From assembly GCA_019321725.1 (NCBI GenBank), contig CM033116.1, positions 7,148,841 to 7,212,840 on the forward strand: a stretch of DNA of 64,000 nucleotides, in the 5' to 3' direction. The stretch comes from Paulownia fortunei (taxonomy: Eukaryota; Streptophyta; Magnoliopsida; Lamiales; Paulowniaceae). Made by a program: the position numbers and the translations under genes. Every line of letters begins with the position of its first letter. Positions within the stretch are counted from its first letter, which is position 1. The notes under the pieces are model-generated. The model ran no database searches. It was not told the origin of the DNA and saw only the letters and a list, made by a program, of their open reading frames with translations. Of the stretch, positions 35,644-50,153 are shown piece by piece.

Positions 35644-38047
35644 ATATCATGTTAATATACTATAATGTCTAGAAAGTAAAATGACTCAATGTGCACCCAA
35701 CTTAATTTACCAATAGAGTAGTCGTGTAGATAAATTGGAGAGTAAGATGAAAATGAGAGTAAGGGCACATGCTTTCAATTTCCACAAATTTAACTTCATT
35801 GCATATAATTTAACCGTGTACAATATAACCTATCCAAGGTTGGGTTCAAAGATGGATGTATCGTCAAAGATATTTGATATGCAGTGATGAACTTAGCTAT
35901 TGTTACCAAGCCAAAGCAACTTAAACAATCAGAATAATTCGGCTCAGCTATTGAACGCTCATAGTAGCAAGAAAATAATTTTTCAATTATATACGACTCT
36001 ACAAACACCATGAGGGCTTGTTTCCGTAGCAACAAACTAAAATTGGTAAAAATAGCAATACTCAAATTTTTAAACCTTCGTAATAGCCCGAGCAACACAT
36101 TTCAACCATGTACAACATATATATTTGAGATACATCTTGTTTGTTATGGTTGTTGTACTATTATCTTGAACTTTAAATTTAATTTATGGAATTGTTATTG
36201 TTTCTACACCTATCTAGTTAGTCTATAGGGTGTAGTGGAAAGCCACATATAATCAATTTACTCGATCTTATCTTCATCATAGTACATTTATGCATCTCCA
36301 ATTAAGTCAATCACAATACAACTAAGTCGTCACTGCATTAACAAATGAATATGGTGGCTTATTTAAATATATAGCTCAAAGTACAACTAATTTTTTATTT
36401 TAATGAACCATCATGCACCTATATTGTTAGGTTGAAGGCTACACAATGATACTCAACACATGGTCATCCAGTCACATTGAACAACTTCAACGTAATAATT
36501 AAGAACTACTGTAAGTTTTTATCTCTACTATTAAGGCTTTGTATATCTGCCACTAATAGTGAACACTTACTATCTTAACCAAAAATCAAATGTAATATTT
36601 CAATGCCTACAACTCTTACTAAACATCAAAAGCCAAATAGAGACCACTAAGAAAGTCAAAGTATTTATAATAAAAATTACAATGCAACCATACTAAAAAA
36701 ACCTTTAGAGAAGCAATCTTACATTATCCTTTTTAAATTGGAGATATACTAATAGGCAAGTTTGAAAAAATTAAAAGTTCAAGATCAAAGGGAAAGAACA
36801 AAATACGAATTTTGTTTGCACTGTAAATTCAATATTGCACAAACCCATTTCCAAACAAAATTAGTTTTATGGTCCCAATGATTTAAATATAAAACTTGCA
36901 TTTTAAGAACAAAACCAGTGTGTGGTACATGAAAAATGAAGGATAGAGTGCCATCAACGTACAATTAACGTGAGTAGTTCTTGTAGCAATTTTCTTGAAA
37001 TGGGTTAAGTTTGTTGCCACTTATAAAATGATGGTGAAATTGTTTGTTTACACAAGATAATATTTATTGTAACAATCTCTAACAAAATTTATTGTCGCTT
37101 CAATGTTTTCAATATTTACCTTAGCTAAGAATTTTCTTGAAACTGAATTGTTATGCAAATGGATAGGGGCAACAAGATATTAGTATGATGTTTTTTCTTA
37201 GTTGAATTATGCCTTGACGCTTTGTATGGCGCCTTGGCACCATGCCTCGATGCTTTGTATGGCGCCTTGGCACCATGCCTCGATGCTATGTTTTGTTCTG
37301 GCCGCAACTAAAATTGTTATGTCTATTGTCTTGCAAAGGATTTTCAACCTTATTTTAGGATGAATTAGCTTTTGGCATTTTCATATGACATGTATCTCAA
37401 TTTGTTGGCTTTTCATAGCCACTTAAATCAATTCAATATCAAATCTGTAGAGAAAGTTATGCCAAACATAGCGAGATGTAACACATCTAAAAGTTTCACT
37501 CAACTACTGATTTTTCAATCTAATTTTTCTTATTTAAATAGAATGAACTGGCTTTATGGTCAACACAAAAGTTGTATACCTATATCCTATAATTCCCAAG
37601 GATTATGAATCATATCAATAGGACTTCAGAGCAAATAGTTATGCTCAAAATACAAGCACTGTCACAGTAGCGTCCGATGCTGAAACATTCTTCTTGTTTC
37701 CTTTGCATCTTTGAACTTCTAACACTTGTCCCAATCTTTAATGCTCCTATAAGATCTAAACAAGACACATAAAAATCAATATAAAATACTTAATTATGAA
37801 CAAATAATTAAGTTAAAGGTATCTGGAATTGTAGGTAAAATACCCACTTAACAAATGCCCTATTATTTTTGTTACCTGGTTGATTTCTGTATAGCACTAT
37901 GCATTTATTCTATTCTAATGTGTTTTCTTGTTCTCAGGATTGTTGTTTAAGCATCTAAGATTCTTATTGCTTATACTTCAAAAGTTTTCTAAAGGTAACT
38001 ATGAACACCTATGAGAAAAACAAGGCAAATCATTAATATAAAATAAA

Positions 38048-38531
38048 GGCTTAATTGTAAAATTGATCCTGTATAGGGATGGGGAAATTAGTCCTCTAAA
38101 AATAAAGAATGGCAATTTAATGACACAAATTGAAGACAAAATTGGCCAACAATTATAATTTTTGCCTAAAGTTCCCATGTAACCCGCACATAACACATCA
38201 ATTTGAGAATGTGATTTTTCTGTTAATTTTGATGACGTGGAGAGAGTAAGTTTTACCTGGACTGACTCAGATGCTAGATGAAAAAAGGCCCACTCACCAT
38301 TTTGTATTTATTTATTTCCTTCTTATTTTTTCTTCTTCTTTCACATTTTTTTTCTGTTTGATTTTTTTCCTTCATTTTCTTCCCCCAACTCCCACCACCA
38401 CCGACCACCATATTGTAGCGCTACTTACTCCACCTCCACTGCCACCCCCACCCCACAACCCAACCACCCCAAACCCCAACATCCCACTTCAGCACTCCAC
38501 TCTACGAAGTGTTCACTTTTCAACAAAAAAA

Positions 38532-38592
<61 letters not shown>

Positions 38593-40242
38593 ATGCTCCC
38601 TAAGTAAGAGGGGAAACAAATGCCATTGATTTCAGCTGCCAGAGAACCCCCAGAGTTTTTTCACCTTATTTTTTCTCTATTTTTCCATTCGTCACTCCCT
38701 TCGACCATTCACATCCACGAGCCCACTCTCTCTCTCTCTCTTACTTTTTTTTCCTCACTCCCTTCAATGCATCTGGATTCTTGTAGGTTGGAGTTAACAC
38801 ATACATACACACACACACATACATCTCACACCAATTAATTTATTTGTCTTAACTTAACTCTGGTTAATCTTCTTTATCACTTGTCACTCTGTCTATCTCT
38901 ATTGTTTTTACTAGCGGGATGGAACTATGGGCTGGTGGTAAAGGTGGCAGCGGCGGCGATGGTAGGACGGAGTGACGGTGGTGGGGGTAGAGAGTTTTTC
39001 AAGAAGATGAAAAAGAAAAGAAAAATAAATAAACAAAAAAAGAAAAGAAAAGATGGAATAAAAAAATTATTTTTTAATTTTCTTTATCTGATTAATTATA
39101 TTTTTAAAGTAGTTAATATTAAGCTTTTACTTCCTAGTTGATAATTATTTCATTGATTAATTAATTTGTAACTTTGATTGTATTATTTAAACTTATTCAC
39201 TAAATATCAAATGTAAATTAGTTAAAAATTAGATTTTTTTTTATAGATTTAAGTTATTCATTAAGTGTCAAAAAGTCAAGATAAATTAATTTAAGGATTA
39301 AGAAAAGATCTTTTGTATTAGTTTTAATTTATTTTGCAAAATAATTGATGTTGAATTTTTACTCCCTCATGATTAATTATTTTGCAAAATTATCAATGTT
39401 AACTATTTACTCCTCAATTGATGATTAACTAGATAGTTAATTAAAAATTAATTTATAATTGAATTATATTAATTAACTTTATTCATTAAGTGTTAAGAAA
39501 TTAAATAAATTAATTAAGAATTAAAAAAATATTTTTAATTTACTTTGTAAAATAATTAATTTTGAATTTCTACTCCTCAATTAATGACTAATTATTTTGT
39601 AAAATAATCAATATTGAATTTTTACTGCTCAGTTGATGATTAATTAGATAATTAAATAAAAAAATTATAATTTAATTAAATTAATTAAATTTATTCATTT
39701 AGTGTCAAAAATTAAAAATTAATTAATTTAGAATAAAAAAGATATTTTGTATTATTTTTAATTTATTTTTTTAAAATAAATTGCTGAAATTTTATAAAGT
39801 AATTAATTAGTTAATTAATAAAAATTATTGCAATTGAATTATATTAATTAAGAATTAAAAAAGATGTTTGTATTATTTTTAATTTATTATGAGAAAAAAA
39901 TGAATACAAAAATGAGGTGTGTTCATTTTCCATCCAATTTTTGGCTACTTGGACAACTTAGCCAAGTCATCAGGTCCAAGTGGTTTTTCTTTTCTTTTTT
40001 CCAACTCAGCACATAACTCAGCCCATCTCATCTTCTCTCTCTCCACGCCTTTCAATTCTGCCAGAAATTTGAGAAATCCCCCAAATTGATGTATAATGTG
40101 CAGGTCACATGCAAATTTCCGGCAAAAATTATAATTTTTGGTCAATTTGTCCTTAATGTGGGTTTTTTTAATTGCTCTACCTTTTTTTTAAAGGACTAAT
40201 TTCACCACCCCAATAATTACGGGACCAATTTACAATTAAGTC
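38048..40242. mobile_element. Mutator-like non-autonomous element, second copy
   Basis: Same element and same TAAAATAAA target duplications (38039-38047 and 40243-40251) as 12311-14505, also 2195 bp long. A one-base difference near 39017 opens a meaningless 86-residue frame at 38881-39141. Confidence 0.85.
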
Positions 40243-40434
40243 TAAAATAAAGAACATTGATTATGCAACCCCATTTATCTAAATAATCCATCATTACAAA
40301 AATAGCATAGCCCTCATGTCTCCTTTTTTCGTCATTGATTACCTTAAGATATTGCATAGATGCCTGTAAAGGTATTAATGGAACACACTTACAAGTATTT
40401 TGTGTTTATTGTTCAAGTTTAGAGTTGACGAGAA

Positions 40435-40992
40435 TTAAGGAAAAAATTTAATTAACAACCACCTAAAAGAGAACAAATAACTTTTAGGGATATCTTTTTC
40501 TTCTCTAAGATGACTAGGGTCGGCCATGTTTGAATCCTTTTGTTCTTGCAGATCCTCTGAAGCAACATAATTCACAAACTTTGATATTGTAATAGACTGT
40601 CCACAACCACCTAAAAGATAACAAATAATTTCTGGGGGTATATTTTCTTCTCCAAGATGACTACGGTCATCTATGCTTGAGTCCTTTTTTTCTTGCAAAT
40701 CCTTAGTAGCAAGATGCTTCACAAAATTTATTATTCTAATTGACTTTTCACAACTACCTAAAAGAGAACAAATAATTTCTAACAAGATGATTCACAAACT
40801 TTGATGTTCTAACAGGCTGTTCACAACCACCTACAAGAGAACAAATAACTTTGGGAGTATTTTTTCTTTTCTAAGATGACTAGGGTCGGATGTACATGAG
40901 TTTGTCTCTATAAGATGACAAGATTCACCATTGTATGAAAAATTGATAACTATCAACACCAATACCAAAATAAAGTCTCTTTGAGAAGCCAT
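40435..40992 (-). pseudogene. Cys-x5-Cys repeat secreted precursor, Y member, second copy (frameshifted)
   Basis: Starts with ATG at 40990-40992 and the same signal peptide as the first copy, with a few substitutions. The spacer before core 1 (HLRKEK) is present here but is followed by a frame change, so the frame from the ATG ends after 53 residues without any core. The first core, out of frame, reads VICSLVGGC. Units 2 and 3 lie in the open frame 40435-40785, and the last core is out of frame with a TAA at 40452-40454. Many substitutions relative to the first copy fall in this locus and up to about 41620, while flanking kilobases are identical. Confidence 0.7.
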
Positions 40993-42771
40993 TATGTCTA
41001 ATGTATATCTTAGTCTTTGTTATAATACAAGAAATATATACTGGTAAAGTTGCCAATAGTATGTTTAAATAGGAACTGTAAATTTTATATTAATGGCACT
41101 TGCGTACAATTACATATTTATTTAAGTTAGGTACAATAAAACTAGACCGTCACTATATTAATTAATAATAATGCAGTCTATAGAAAATATATTACATATC
41201 TGTGTCAAAGTACAAGGATAGATGCACCATCAAAATTTAATTTAACATAAATATTATTGACGAGCAAGAATATAAATTTTCACTAGCAATTCTAATCTTT
41301 TTAGCCTTTAATAGTAGCCCATGCACCATGTTGTAACTTTATATGGCATCATCAATAGCTTGAGTCTCTCCTACAAGCTGAATTATTTCCATACCCCATC
41401 CATTAATAATTCCACTAATTATCTCTACAGGGTAACTAACTCTATCTTGAGTTGAAAGCATGTCATTATGTCAGAATCCAAGGTTGTACAAATAAACTAA
41501 CTCCCGATATTTAGACATTGGTTGTAGCATAAGTGTCTAATCAAGTGTGACTCGACCAACATGTTGAACCACTTCAACTGTATGGTCAATTGTAGCCATA
41601 TCCATGCTGAGACATAGGTGTGTGACTATTATGTTTCAGTGGCACCACAACAAAATAGATATGCTTTTTAAGATTCTATTCATTGAGTTCCTACGATTAG
41701 TTTTCACTTAATTATGCTATAAGTACAAGTGAATTACATGCAAGACGTATAATTAAGAAAAATAAATTTTAACAGAAAATTGCATTTTAAAATATTTTCA
41801 GCAAAATGATCATTTATATCAAATACAAAATATTGTCAACATGTCTTGAACTATCTTGAACTCCATGAATGTGATGATAATTTATTTTTTAGGTAGAAAT
41901 AGTATTGTTGTAACCTTCAATTGTGGTTATTGTCTTAAAAAGTTAATAACTTTTGTGAGGTTTGGTCATGCGTTAATTGAGGGATTCACATATGAGTTAT
42001 GATTTGTTGTTTATGGGAGCCACAAATACTCTTCCACTAATTAGAGAACAGTCATTTTATAGGTGTTGTGTATCTTACTAATATTGTACAATGCCTAGAA
42101 AGAAAAGGACTCAATTTGCACCAACTTAATTTATCAATAGAGTAGCCAGATAAATTGGAGAGTAAGGGCACATGCTTTCAATTTCCAATAATCTAATTTC
42201 GTTGCATATAATCAAGTTGTCAATGATATAGCTTGTCCAAGATCTAGTCCAAAGATGGACATATCATCAAATATATTTGATACACATTGATAAATTTAGC
42301 TCTTGTTACCAAGCCAAAGCAACTCAAACTATCAGAATAATTCTGCTATGCTATTGAATGTTCATAGCAACAACAAATAATGTTCCAATTATATACGACT
42401 CGACAATTACCTTGAGGTCTTGTTGTCGTAGCAACAAACTAAAATGATTATACATAGTAAAACTAAATCTTTTAAACCTTCATAGTACCCCAAGCACCAT
42501 ATTTCAACAATGTACAACATATATATTTGATATACAGTTTGGTTGTTGTGGTAGCTATATTATTATCTTGAACAAATTTAATTTATGGAATTGTTATGTT
42601 TCTGCACCCATATAGTTAGTCTTTAGGTTATAGAGGAAAGACACATATATTCAATTTTCACTATTCTAACTTCACTTCATCCTAGTACATTTATGAAATC
42701 ATAAATTAAGTTAATCACACTACAACTAAGTTGCCAGTAAGTTCACAAATGAATATGGAGGCTAGTTTTTA

Positions 42772-44756
42772 TGCACCGAACTTCGGGACTATGACAACCA
42801 CTGCAAACTCTCGGGAACATCTCAAAAGCCTGTAAAGCTAACCCAACAATTTTGACTTAATCCAATAAAAATCATTGGTATAGAGCATCTATATCCTCAA
42901 ACCATTATTTCATAAAGCAATCTTATACATCAACTAATTAAATCAATAATTTAACAACAATCCACTTGATAAATAAATTAATAATAATCTTGGAAGTATT
43001 CTCCAAATATAAAGATAATTATGTATAAAATCGATTGATGAGTTACATGGAGATAATACATTCTCAATGTTAAAATTCATCTTATCAAATGATTCTAAAA
43101 TAATGAAATAGTAAGTTCGAACTCCTTTCTTAGACATCCTCGTATTCCAAAGGTTATTCTTCCAAGCTACTATGTCTCAATATCTGAAAGATATTAGTGA
43201 AATCGTGAGCACGAAGACCCAGTAAATAACCCATCGCTCAATTAGCTGGATCAAGCAAGCCCGAAAAGTAGTAACATATATCACTTGAGCTTTAACAGAG
43301 AATGCCAACAATTCAATAATATAAAATAAGAGGTTAAAAAAAAAAACAAATAGTTAAGAAAATCAACCAACATCCATATAAAATTTACCATGCGAAACCA
43401 AACATATAAGACAACCATAGTTAGATAGATTTAACCACCTGTCTGAGGTCCTGGTACAAGCTTACCCCCCAATACTGGGTCACTGGTGCAGGCTTAACCC
43501 CCCCCCCCCCCCACACACACTCGGTTACTGGTGCACGCTTAACCCCTTTACTCTGGGTTACTTACTAAGCTTTCAAATCTCAACAAGTATCAGTTGTCTA
43601 TTAACTATTTCGAAATAGTCAATAATGTGAGGTCTCAATAATTAGTTTTAGCAAACCACTACGTTCACAAAATTACATTTCAATACATGCTCAATTTTCG
43701 TACTTAAAATTCACAAATCTCAAATCATTTTCACATTTTTCAAACTTCGATACCCATATAAGCTTACTTGATTTAAGTTGTAAGAACTTACACACGCATA
43801 ATAAAAATACTACATCTAAGTATTATATATAACCAGAAGAGTGCAAGGTCACTTACCTTTAATAACTCATCTTACAAAGAAATTTTCTCTAACCCTAAAT
43901 AGTTCATGAGTAAATCATAAATACTAATAAATCAAGTCCACAATGATAGTCACATGCAAATTGATTGCCTAAAGTCCTATAAGCCCATTATCAATAAAAA
44001 TTCTTAGTGTCCAATTAGTTCATAAACACCAATTCTACTAATATTTAAAATTCTGCACCTAATCATCTTCACATGATTTATTTTTTGTAATTAAATAAAT
44101 AATTCTATTTGTACTGCCAAATATAGAGACCCAAGTAAATTATCAAAATAACCTATTCTCAATTTTGTAAGAATCTGATCTCTCTCTCTTTTTTTTTTTC
44201 TCTTTTTCTGTTGTGTCTTTGTAATCACAATACAACTTGTCAAAATGAATTGATCAACTTATGAAATATTGCTTGGCCATCTCTGAAAATGAAATTCAAG
44301 ATTTCCACTCCTTAAAGAAGAAAATTATAAAACCAAAGAGAAAAACTTACACGGTAATTCATAATCCCTTGTTGCCTGCCAAAAATTAGAGTAAAGTGGC
44401 CATGGAGTACCCTATTCAATTACTGTGCACCAATCTCACAATAGCGCACCACAATTTGACAAAAAACCCTTCCATGGAATTCCACGCCACCCCATCTTTC
44501 AAGGGGCTGCTTTGCTTCTTTTTTTTTTCTGCTACTCTTACGTGCTTTTAATATAATCACCGTAATTTTCTATTTAGTGTATAAATGAATCACACTCTAG
44601 GATTTTGTATTAAATACCTTACTATTCTAATCATTTTAATTAATAGTGTAATGTAATCGTATTCCAACACCGTTTACTTATTAGCATAAAAATATAATAC
44701 TCCAATAAATTAAATAATTGAACATCCCTTAATATATATAAAAACTGGGTGTTACA
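42772..44756 (-). mobile_element. Ty3/gypsy-type LTR, second copy
   Basis: Second-copy equivalent of 17007-18996. It is nearly identical up to about 44380, then shows scattered substitutions and small deletions to its end (GGTGTTACA). Confidence 0.65.
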
Positions 44757-44937
44757 TGCTACCATCCTAAAATAAGTTTCATCCTCGAAACTTGAGGTCA
44801 CTTAGATATACGTTTTTACTCAAATAATATGGTTTGGTCTTTTCATTCGTTCTTTGGCTTCACAAGTTGTATTTAGGGGTGGCTATCGACCTTTGAATTT
44901 TAAGTACAAAATTTTGAAAATCCTCGAAACATGGTAC

Positions 44938-44945
44938 CTATTAGC
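44938..44945. repeat. hAT target-site duplication, left
   Basis: CTATTAGC, identical to 48320-48327. Confidence 0.95.
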
Positions 44946-47900
44946 CAGAGGCGGAGGGAAGGGACCCGCCCCCCCTCAAATTTTTATTCTTTTAAATTAT
45001 GTATATATATTTATTAAAATAAAAAAATTTGTCCCCCCTAAAATGATTAATTTGTCCCTTCATATTATTAGAAATTTATCTTCTACACTAGGGTTTTTTT
45101 AATTTCCTATCCATCTTTCTCCCCTCTCTTTCATTCTTCCCGTCTTCTATTTTATTCCCTTTCTCAAGTTCTCTTCTTTTTTCTTCCTCTTTCAACATTA
45201 CACATCTACAAATACTAAGGTAACTTCTTTTCTTCTTTTTTTTATTAATTTTATGTTCATTGTTCTTTTGTTAATATTATTGGAGTGTTTGGTTGATGTT
45301 ATTTGGATTGATTTATTCTTTTTCTATTAATTTTATGTTTATTGTTCTTTTGTTAAATATTATTTGAGTGTTTGATTGATATTATTTGGATTGAGTAGAG
45401 ACTCCTAAATAAGTTTTTTTTTTTCATTATGTGTGCAATTTACTTTTGTATTTTTTAAAAAAAGTTTGGAGAACATTATTTTGTGAAATAATTTAGTATA
45501 GTAATTTCTCTTTATTATTTGTCATAATTTAAAATTGATAATTTTTCATATAGGTTCACACTATGAGTAACAAGAAAATTGATTCTTACTTCAAGAAACG
45601 GAATTATCAAGATAGTGCTAGTTCTCCTAATCTTGAGACTTCAATCAATTTGGATAATGTTGCTTCTAAATATCAAGATTCTATCCCAGAGCTTTCTCAA
45701 ACGAAGATTCGAAAGATTGATCAAAGTTCTAATTGTCTTCATATTGAACGGGATCTTGGATTACGTAAATCTATATGGGATTTTCGGTGGATAAAATAGA
45801 TGAAATTAGACGTGCTTATCTAATCACCGGCCCTTGTCAAGGCATCCCAGAAAAGTCTCCAAAATATGTAGATAAGCATGGCAGAAGGTTTTTACCTTCT
45901 TGGTTCAAACTATTTCCTGATTGGTTGGAATATTCTCCTTCAAAAAATGCTACATATTGTCTTCCATGTTATCTTTTTGTTAAGCCGTCTACACATTACG
46001 GGGCAAATACATTTACCACTGATGGATTTCAAACTTGAAAAAAGTGAATGATGGTAAAAATTATTCTTTTATGATCCATGAAAGAAATAGTCTCAATTCT
46101 TCACACAAGATAGCTGTGAAACATTGCCATGATTTGATGAACCTATTACAGCATATTGAGAAGATTATTGACAAGCAATCGATGGAGTTAGTTGCAAATA
46201 ATCGCTTGCGACTCAAAGTTTCAATTGATGTTGCAAGATTATGTGCATTTCAAGGTATAACCCTTAGAGCCCATAATGAGTGTTTAGATTCGCATAATCG
46301 TGGCAATTTTTTAGAAATCATGAAACACATAGCTTCTTACAATGATGAGGTGAGATCTACCATTTTGAAAAATGCTCCTCAAAATGCTTCTTATACTTCT
46401 CCTCAAATTCAAAAGGAGATCTTATCACTTTATGCGAGTAGAATTCAAAGATTTATTAGAGAAGAAATTGGTGATGCAAAATACTGTCTTATTGTGGATA
46501 AATCTAGAGATGAGTCAAAAAGAGAGCAAATGGCCATTGTTTTAAGGTTTGTAGACAAAGAAGGTTTTATTCGGGAGAGGTTCTTTGATTTAGTTCATGT
46601 AGAGGATACTAAATCTTCTACTTTGAAAAGAGAAATCTTCAGTGTTCTTTCTCATAATAATCTTATCATACAAAATATTCGAGGACAAGGGTATGATGGT
46701 GCTAGTACCATGCGAGGAGAGTGGAATGGTTTACAGGCTCTCTTTTTGAATGAGTGCTCATATGCATATTATGTTCATTGCTTTGTTCATCGTCTACAAT
46801 TAACATTAGTATCAACAACTCAAAGTGTTATACTTATCGAGTATTTTTTTTTGCACTTGACTGTTATTGTGAATTTAGTGGATTCGTCTTCTAAACGGCA
46901 TGATCAATTGCACATTGCTAATGCTATCCAAATTGCGGAATTGACCTCCACCAACGAGCTTGAAACTGGAAAGGGAAAAAATCAAATTGGGATTGTACAA
47001 CGTCCAGGGGATACATGATGGGGCTCTCACTTAAGGTCACTTCTTAGCTTACTTGATATGATTGATCCTATTCTTCTTGTTTTAAGTGAGATCATCAATG
47101 ACAAAAGTAGTTTATCTACCAAAACATCAACTGATAGAGCTTATGACATAATGACATCATTTGAATTTGTGTTTATCATGCATTTTATGGTTGAATTACT
47201 GGAAATGACAGATGATCTTTATAGAATTTTACAATACAAGTCTCAGGACATTTTGAATGCAATGGATGCAGTTGCTAAAACAAAGGAACTTGTTCAGAAA
47301 TTTAGAGAGAATGGAGGGGATCAATTATTTGATAAAGTGAAGAGTTTTTGTGAGAAACATAAGATAGATGTCCCAGACATGAATGTTCCTCGTCGATCAG
47401 GTAGAGGTCTACTTCATAGGGTAATCCTATTACCTTGGAGCATCATTATAGAATTGATATATTTACTGGGATAATAAATTCTATATTACAAGAGATGAGT
47501 TATCGATTTAATAAAAATGCAGTAAAATTGCTCAGACTCAGCTCAGCTTTGGATCTAAGGGATGGATATAAATCATTCAACATTAATGATATTTGCAAAC
47601 TTGTTGAGAAGTTTTATTCCAGTGATTTCACTAGTCAAGAGAAATTGCATATAAAGTATCAGTTGGAGCTTTTTGAACTTGATATTTAATGTATCCATTT
47701 TCAAAATGTGTCAACACTTTCAGAGTTGTTTCAAGTATTGTCGAAGATAGGGAAGACAATGAATTACTATGTTGTGGATAGATTGATTAAACTTATTCTA
47801 ACTCTTCCAGTTTCCACCGTAACAACAGAGCGTGCATTTTCATCTATGAAGTTTGTCAAGACAAGATTGAGGAATAAAATAGAAGATGATTTTTTGGCTA

Positions 47901-48319
47901 GTTTATTACTAATGTACATTGAGAAAGAAATTGCTCAAACTTTTAGCATTGACTCAATCATTGATGAGTTTGATGTTATGAAGAAACGTCGAGCACAATT
48001 TAGGATGCCTAGATTAAATAAATAAGATAGTAGATATGCTTTATTTAGTATCAATTTGTACATTCTTGAATGATATATGTATATTTTTGGAGATTTGGTA
48101 GATTTTATAAGTTATGCTTCTATTAATTTTTTATAAATTTGAATATCCTAAATTGAATTTTTGTATTGTGATATGTGTGAATTATTATTTTCTTGCCCTT
48201 TCATTTTACAAAATTATAAAGTACTATATTTGTGTTTTTTTTATTTTTATTTTAATAATTAGTTATTATAAAAATTTCAATCTCACCCCCCGAGATTGAA
48301 AATCCTGACTCCACCCCTA
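44946..48319 (+). mobile_element. hAT transposon, full length, 3374 bp
   Basis: Flanked by a perfect 8-bp target duplication CTATTAGC (44938-44945 and 48320-48327); 8 bp is diagnostic for hAT. The terminal inverted repeats are short: CAGAGGCGGAG at the left and, reversed, TAGGGGTGGAG at the right. The interior encodes a DUF4371/TTF-type zinc-finger transposase with C-terminal hAT dimerisation domain, now broken (45563-48025). The first copy has the empty site at 19178-19185. The element is therefore an insertion that is polymorphic between the two copies. Since its own transposase is defective, it may have been moved by enzyme supplied elsewhere, or have decayed after insertion. Confidence 0.93.
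45563..48025 (+). pseudogene. hAT transposase (TTF zinc finger, DUF4371, hAT C-terminal), broken
   Basis: Five lesions interrupt one long frame. (1) A one-base loss near 45785, after IWDF. (2) A one-base loss in a Trp codon near 46036. (3) TGA at 47016-47018 where the family has Arg, a likely CpG transition. (4) A frameshift near 47423. (5) TAA at 47687-47689. Domains in order: N-terminal 'KIDSYFKKR'; a TTF-type zinc finger with ATYCLPCYLF; DUF4371 with IVDKSRDES and GQGYDGASTMRGEWNGLQA, both carrying catalytic-position Asp residues; 'YVHCFVHRLQL'; and the C-terminal dimerisation motif LPVSTVTTERAFSSMKFVK. The order and lengths fit plant zinc-finger MYM-type-1-like transposases. The 5' region 44946-45562 is non-coding, with possible intron-like pyrimidine tracts. 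Confidence 0.92.
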
Positions 48320-48327
48320 CTATTAGC
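48320..48327. repeat. hAT target-site duplication, right
   Basis: CTATTAGC, identical to 44938-44945. Confidence 0.95.
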
Positions 48328-49152
48328 AATGATCTGAAAGGTATCACTTTGCTAATTCACTTCAAAACTTTGATCTATATTTTTTATATTTTCAATAAAA
48401 ACAACATTTTGGAAACTTTATGTTTTATTACTCTTAAGGAACCTCTATTAAACTCAAAACAAATAATAAATTTCCTGATGCACAGGAATCTCACTAATGT
48501 GATCAAGAAAGCCATGAACCAATATTATTGTAAAAGTAAAAATTTAATGTGGAGACCTTAACATGTTTAGCTTCCTGCAATTCAATTTCAATTGCCTAAA
48601 TCAATTTTGGTCATTCAAATTTTTACCCGTACCTTACTCTAAATCTATTTAGGTCACTAGTATCATACTGAAGTTTCATCTTCAAATCAGGTATATATAG
48701 GATATGTCTTATCCCACTCACAGTGGAAGCTTCTTCGTGTAATGAGTTGATGTGTCACTAAAATAAAGGGAAAGAGACAAATTGTATCAGACTTTACTCG
48801 GCCAATATATTCTTTGAAGATTCTAATTTGCATCCATTTATATAAGAATTAACTATACCCTCAAACCATTATTTTATAAATCTATTTTATCCATTAATTA
48901 AATAAATCAATAATTTAACAACAATCCACTTAATAACAAAAATACTAATAATCCTGTAAGTATTCTCCAAATATAAACATAATTATATCTAAATTTGATT
49001 GATGAGTTATATGGATATTATACATTCTCAATGTTAAAATTCATCTTATCAAATAATTCTAAAATAATAAAATAGCAAATTTGAACTCCTTCATAGACTT
49101 CCTTGTACTCCAAAGGTTATTCTTCCAAACTGTTAGGATACCTAAAAAATAA

Positions 49153-49584
49153 AACAGTTTATGGAACTTGTCATTTACCTATTGAACTTGAACATAAAAC
49201 TTATTAGACAATAAAAATGTTTAACTTCAACCTTGATGAAGTTTCAAAACTGAACAAATTGCAAATCAATGAACGTCAAAAATTAAGAAACGATGCATAT
49301 GAGAATACTAAAATTCATAAGCAAGAATCAAAGATTTTCATGATAATAAAATTTCAAGAAAAATATTTTAGGTTGGTAAAAAAGTTTTGCTTTATAATTG
49401 TAGATCGCATTTGTTTCTTGAAAAATTGATATCATGGTGGAGCGGTTTTTTTGTTCTAGAAGAGGTATATCCTTATGGGGTGGTTGACATCGAGAATTCT
49501 AGAAATGGTAATGTATTCAAAATAAATGGACAAAGACTCAAATCGTTTCTAGAAAAAAAATTCACAAGAGGATTTTTTTTCTAA
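49153..49584 (+). pseudogene. Ty3/gypsy integrase C-terminal remnant, second copy
   Basis: Identical in content to 20001-20432, with the same Trp-to-stop and the same frame change. Confidence 0.85.
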
Positions 49585-50153
49585 CCCTTTTATGATTAGT
49601 GTGTGTATATATACTTAGTTTCTCTAACTTTATTTATTTTGTAGGATTTTTTTATTTTATCTTTTTCTTTTCCCGATTAAGTGGCTGATAACTGTACTCC
49701 GTGGCTATTAAAGTCGAACTTATCAGTTTTCCAAACAACTAAAATCTCTGTACAAAGTTTCTATTTGTTTCGTATTCTTTTTTTTTCTTGTTCTTTTCAA
49801 AATAGTCAACATTCTTTTAACACTCAAAAAATGATTTCCTTTTCTGCCTAAAAATGCAATTTTAAAAATTTATAAAACTAGGATTCAAATATTAAGAATG
49901 CTTATGCATAAGACATCCCAGAGGACATATGATGGATAACTAAACAAAGATAAGAGTAACATGTGAGTTTTCACATGAGTTTTCAAACTTGCTTACTAGA
50001 CGCATGCCTGGTTTTGGTAAAAATATATATTCAAAAAAACAAAGGCAAAAAAAAATGCAAGTTCGTCACAAATTTGCTCGATGAACTTGCAACACAAAGT
50101 GTCTTTCCTTAGGAATAGTTTCTAAAAGTTAAGAAGATAAAATTCAATTCATT

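Larger units (their letters stand above)
29511..36357. repeat. Block X, second copy
   Basis: Second-copy equivalent of 3775-10620, with the same LTR retrotransposon inside (31486-35643). Confidence 0.8.
37858..42766. repeat. Block Y, second copy
   Basis: Second-copy equivalent of 12121-17001, with the same Mutator-like element inside (38048-40242). Confidence 0.8.
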
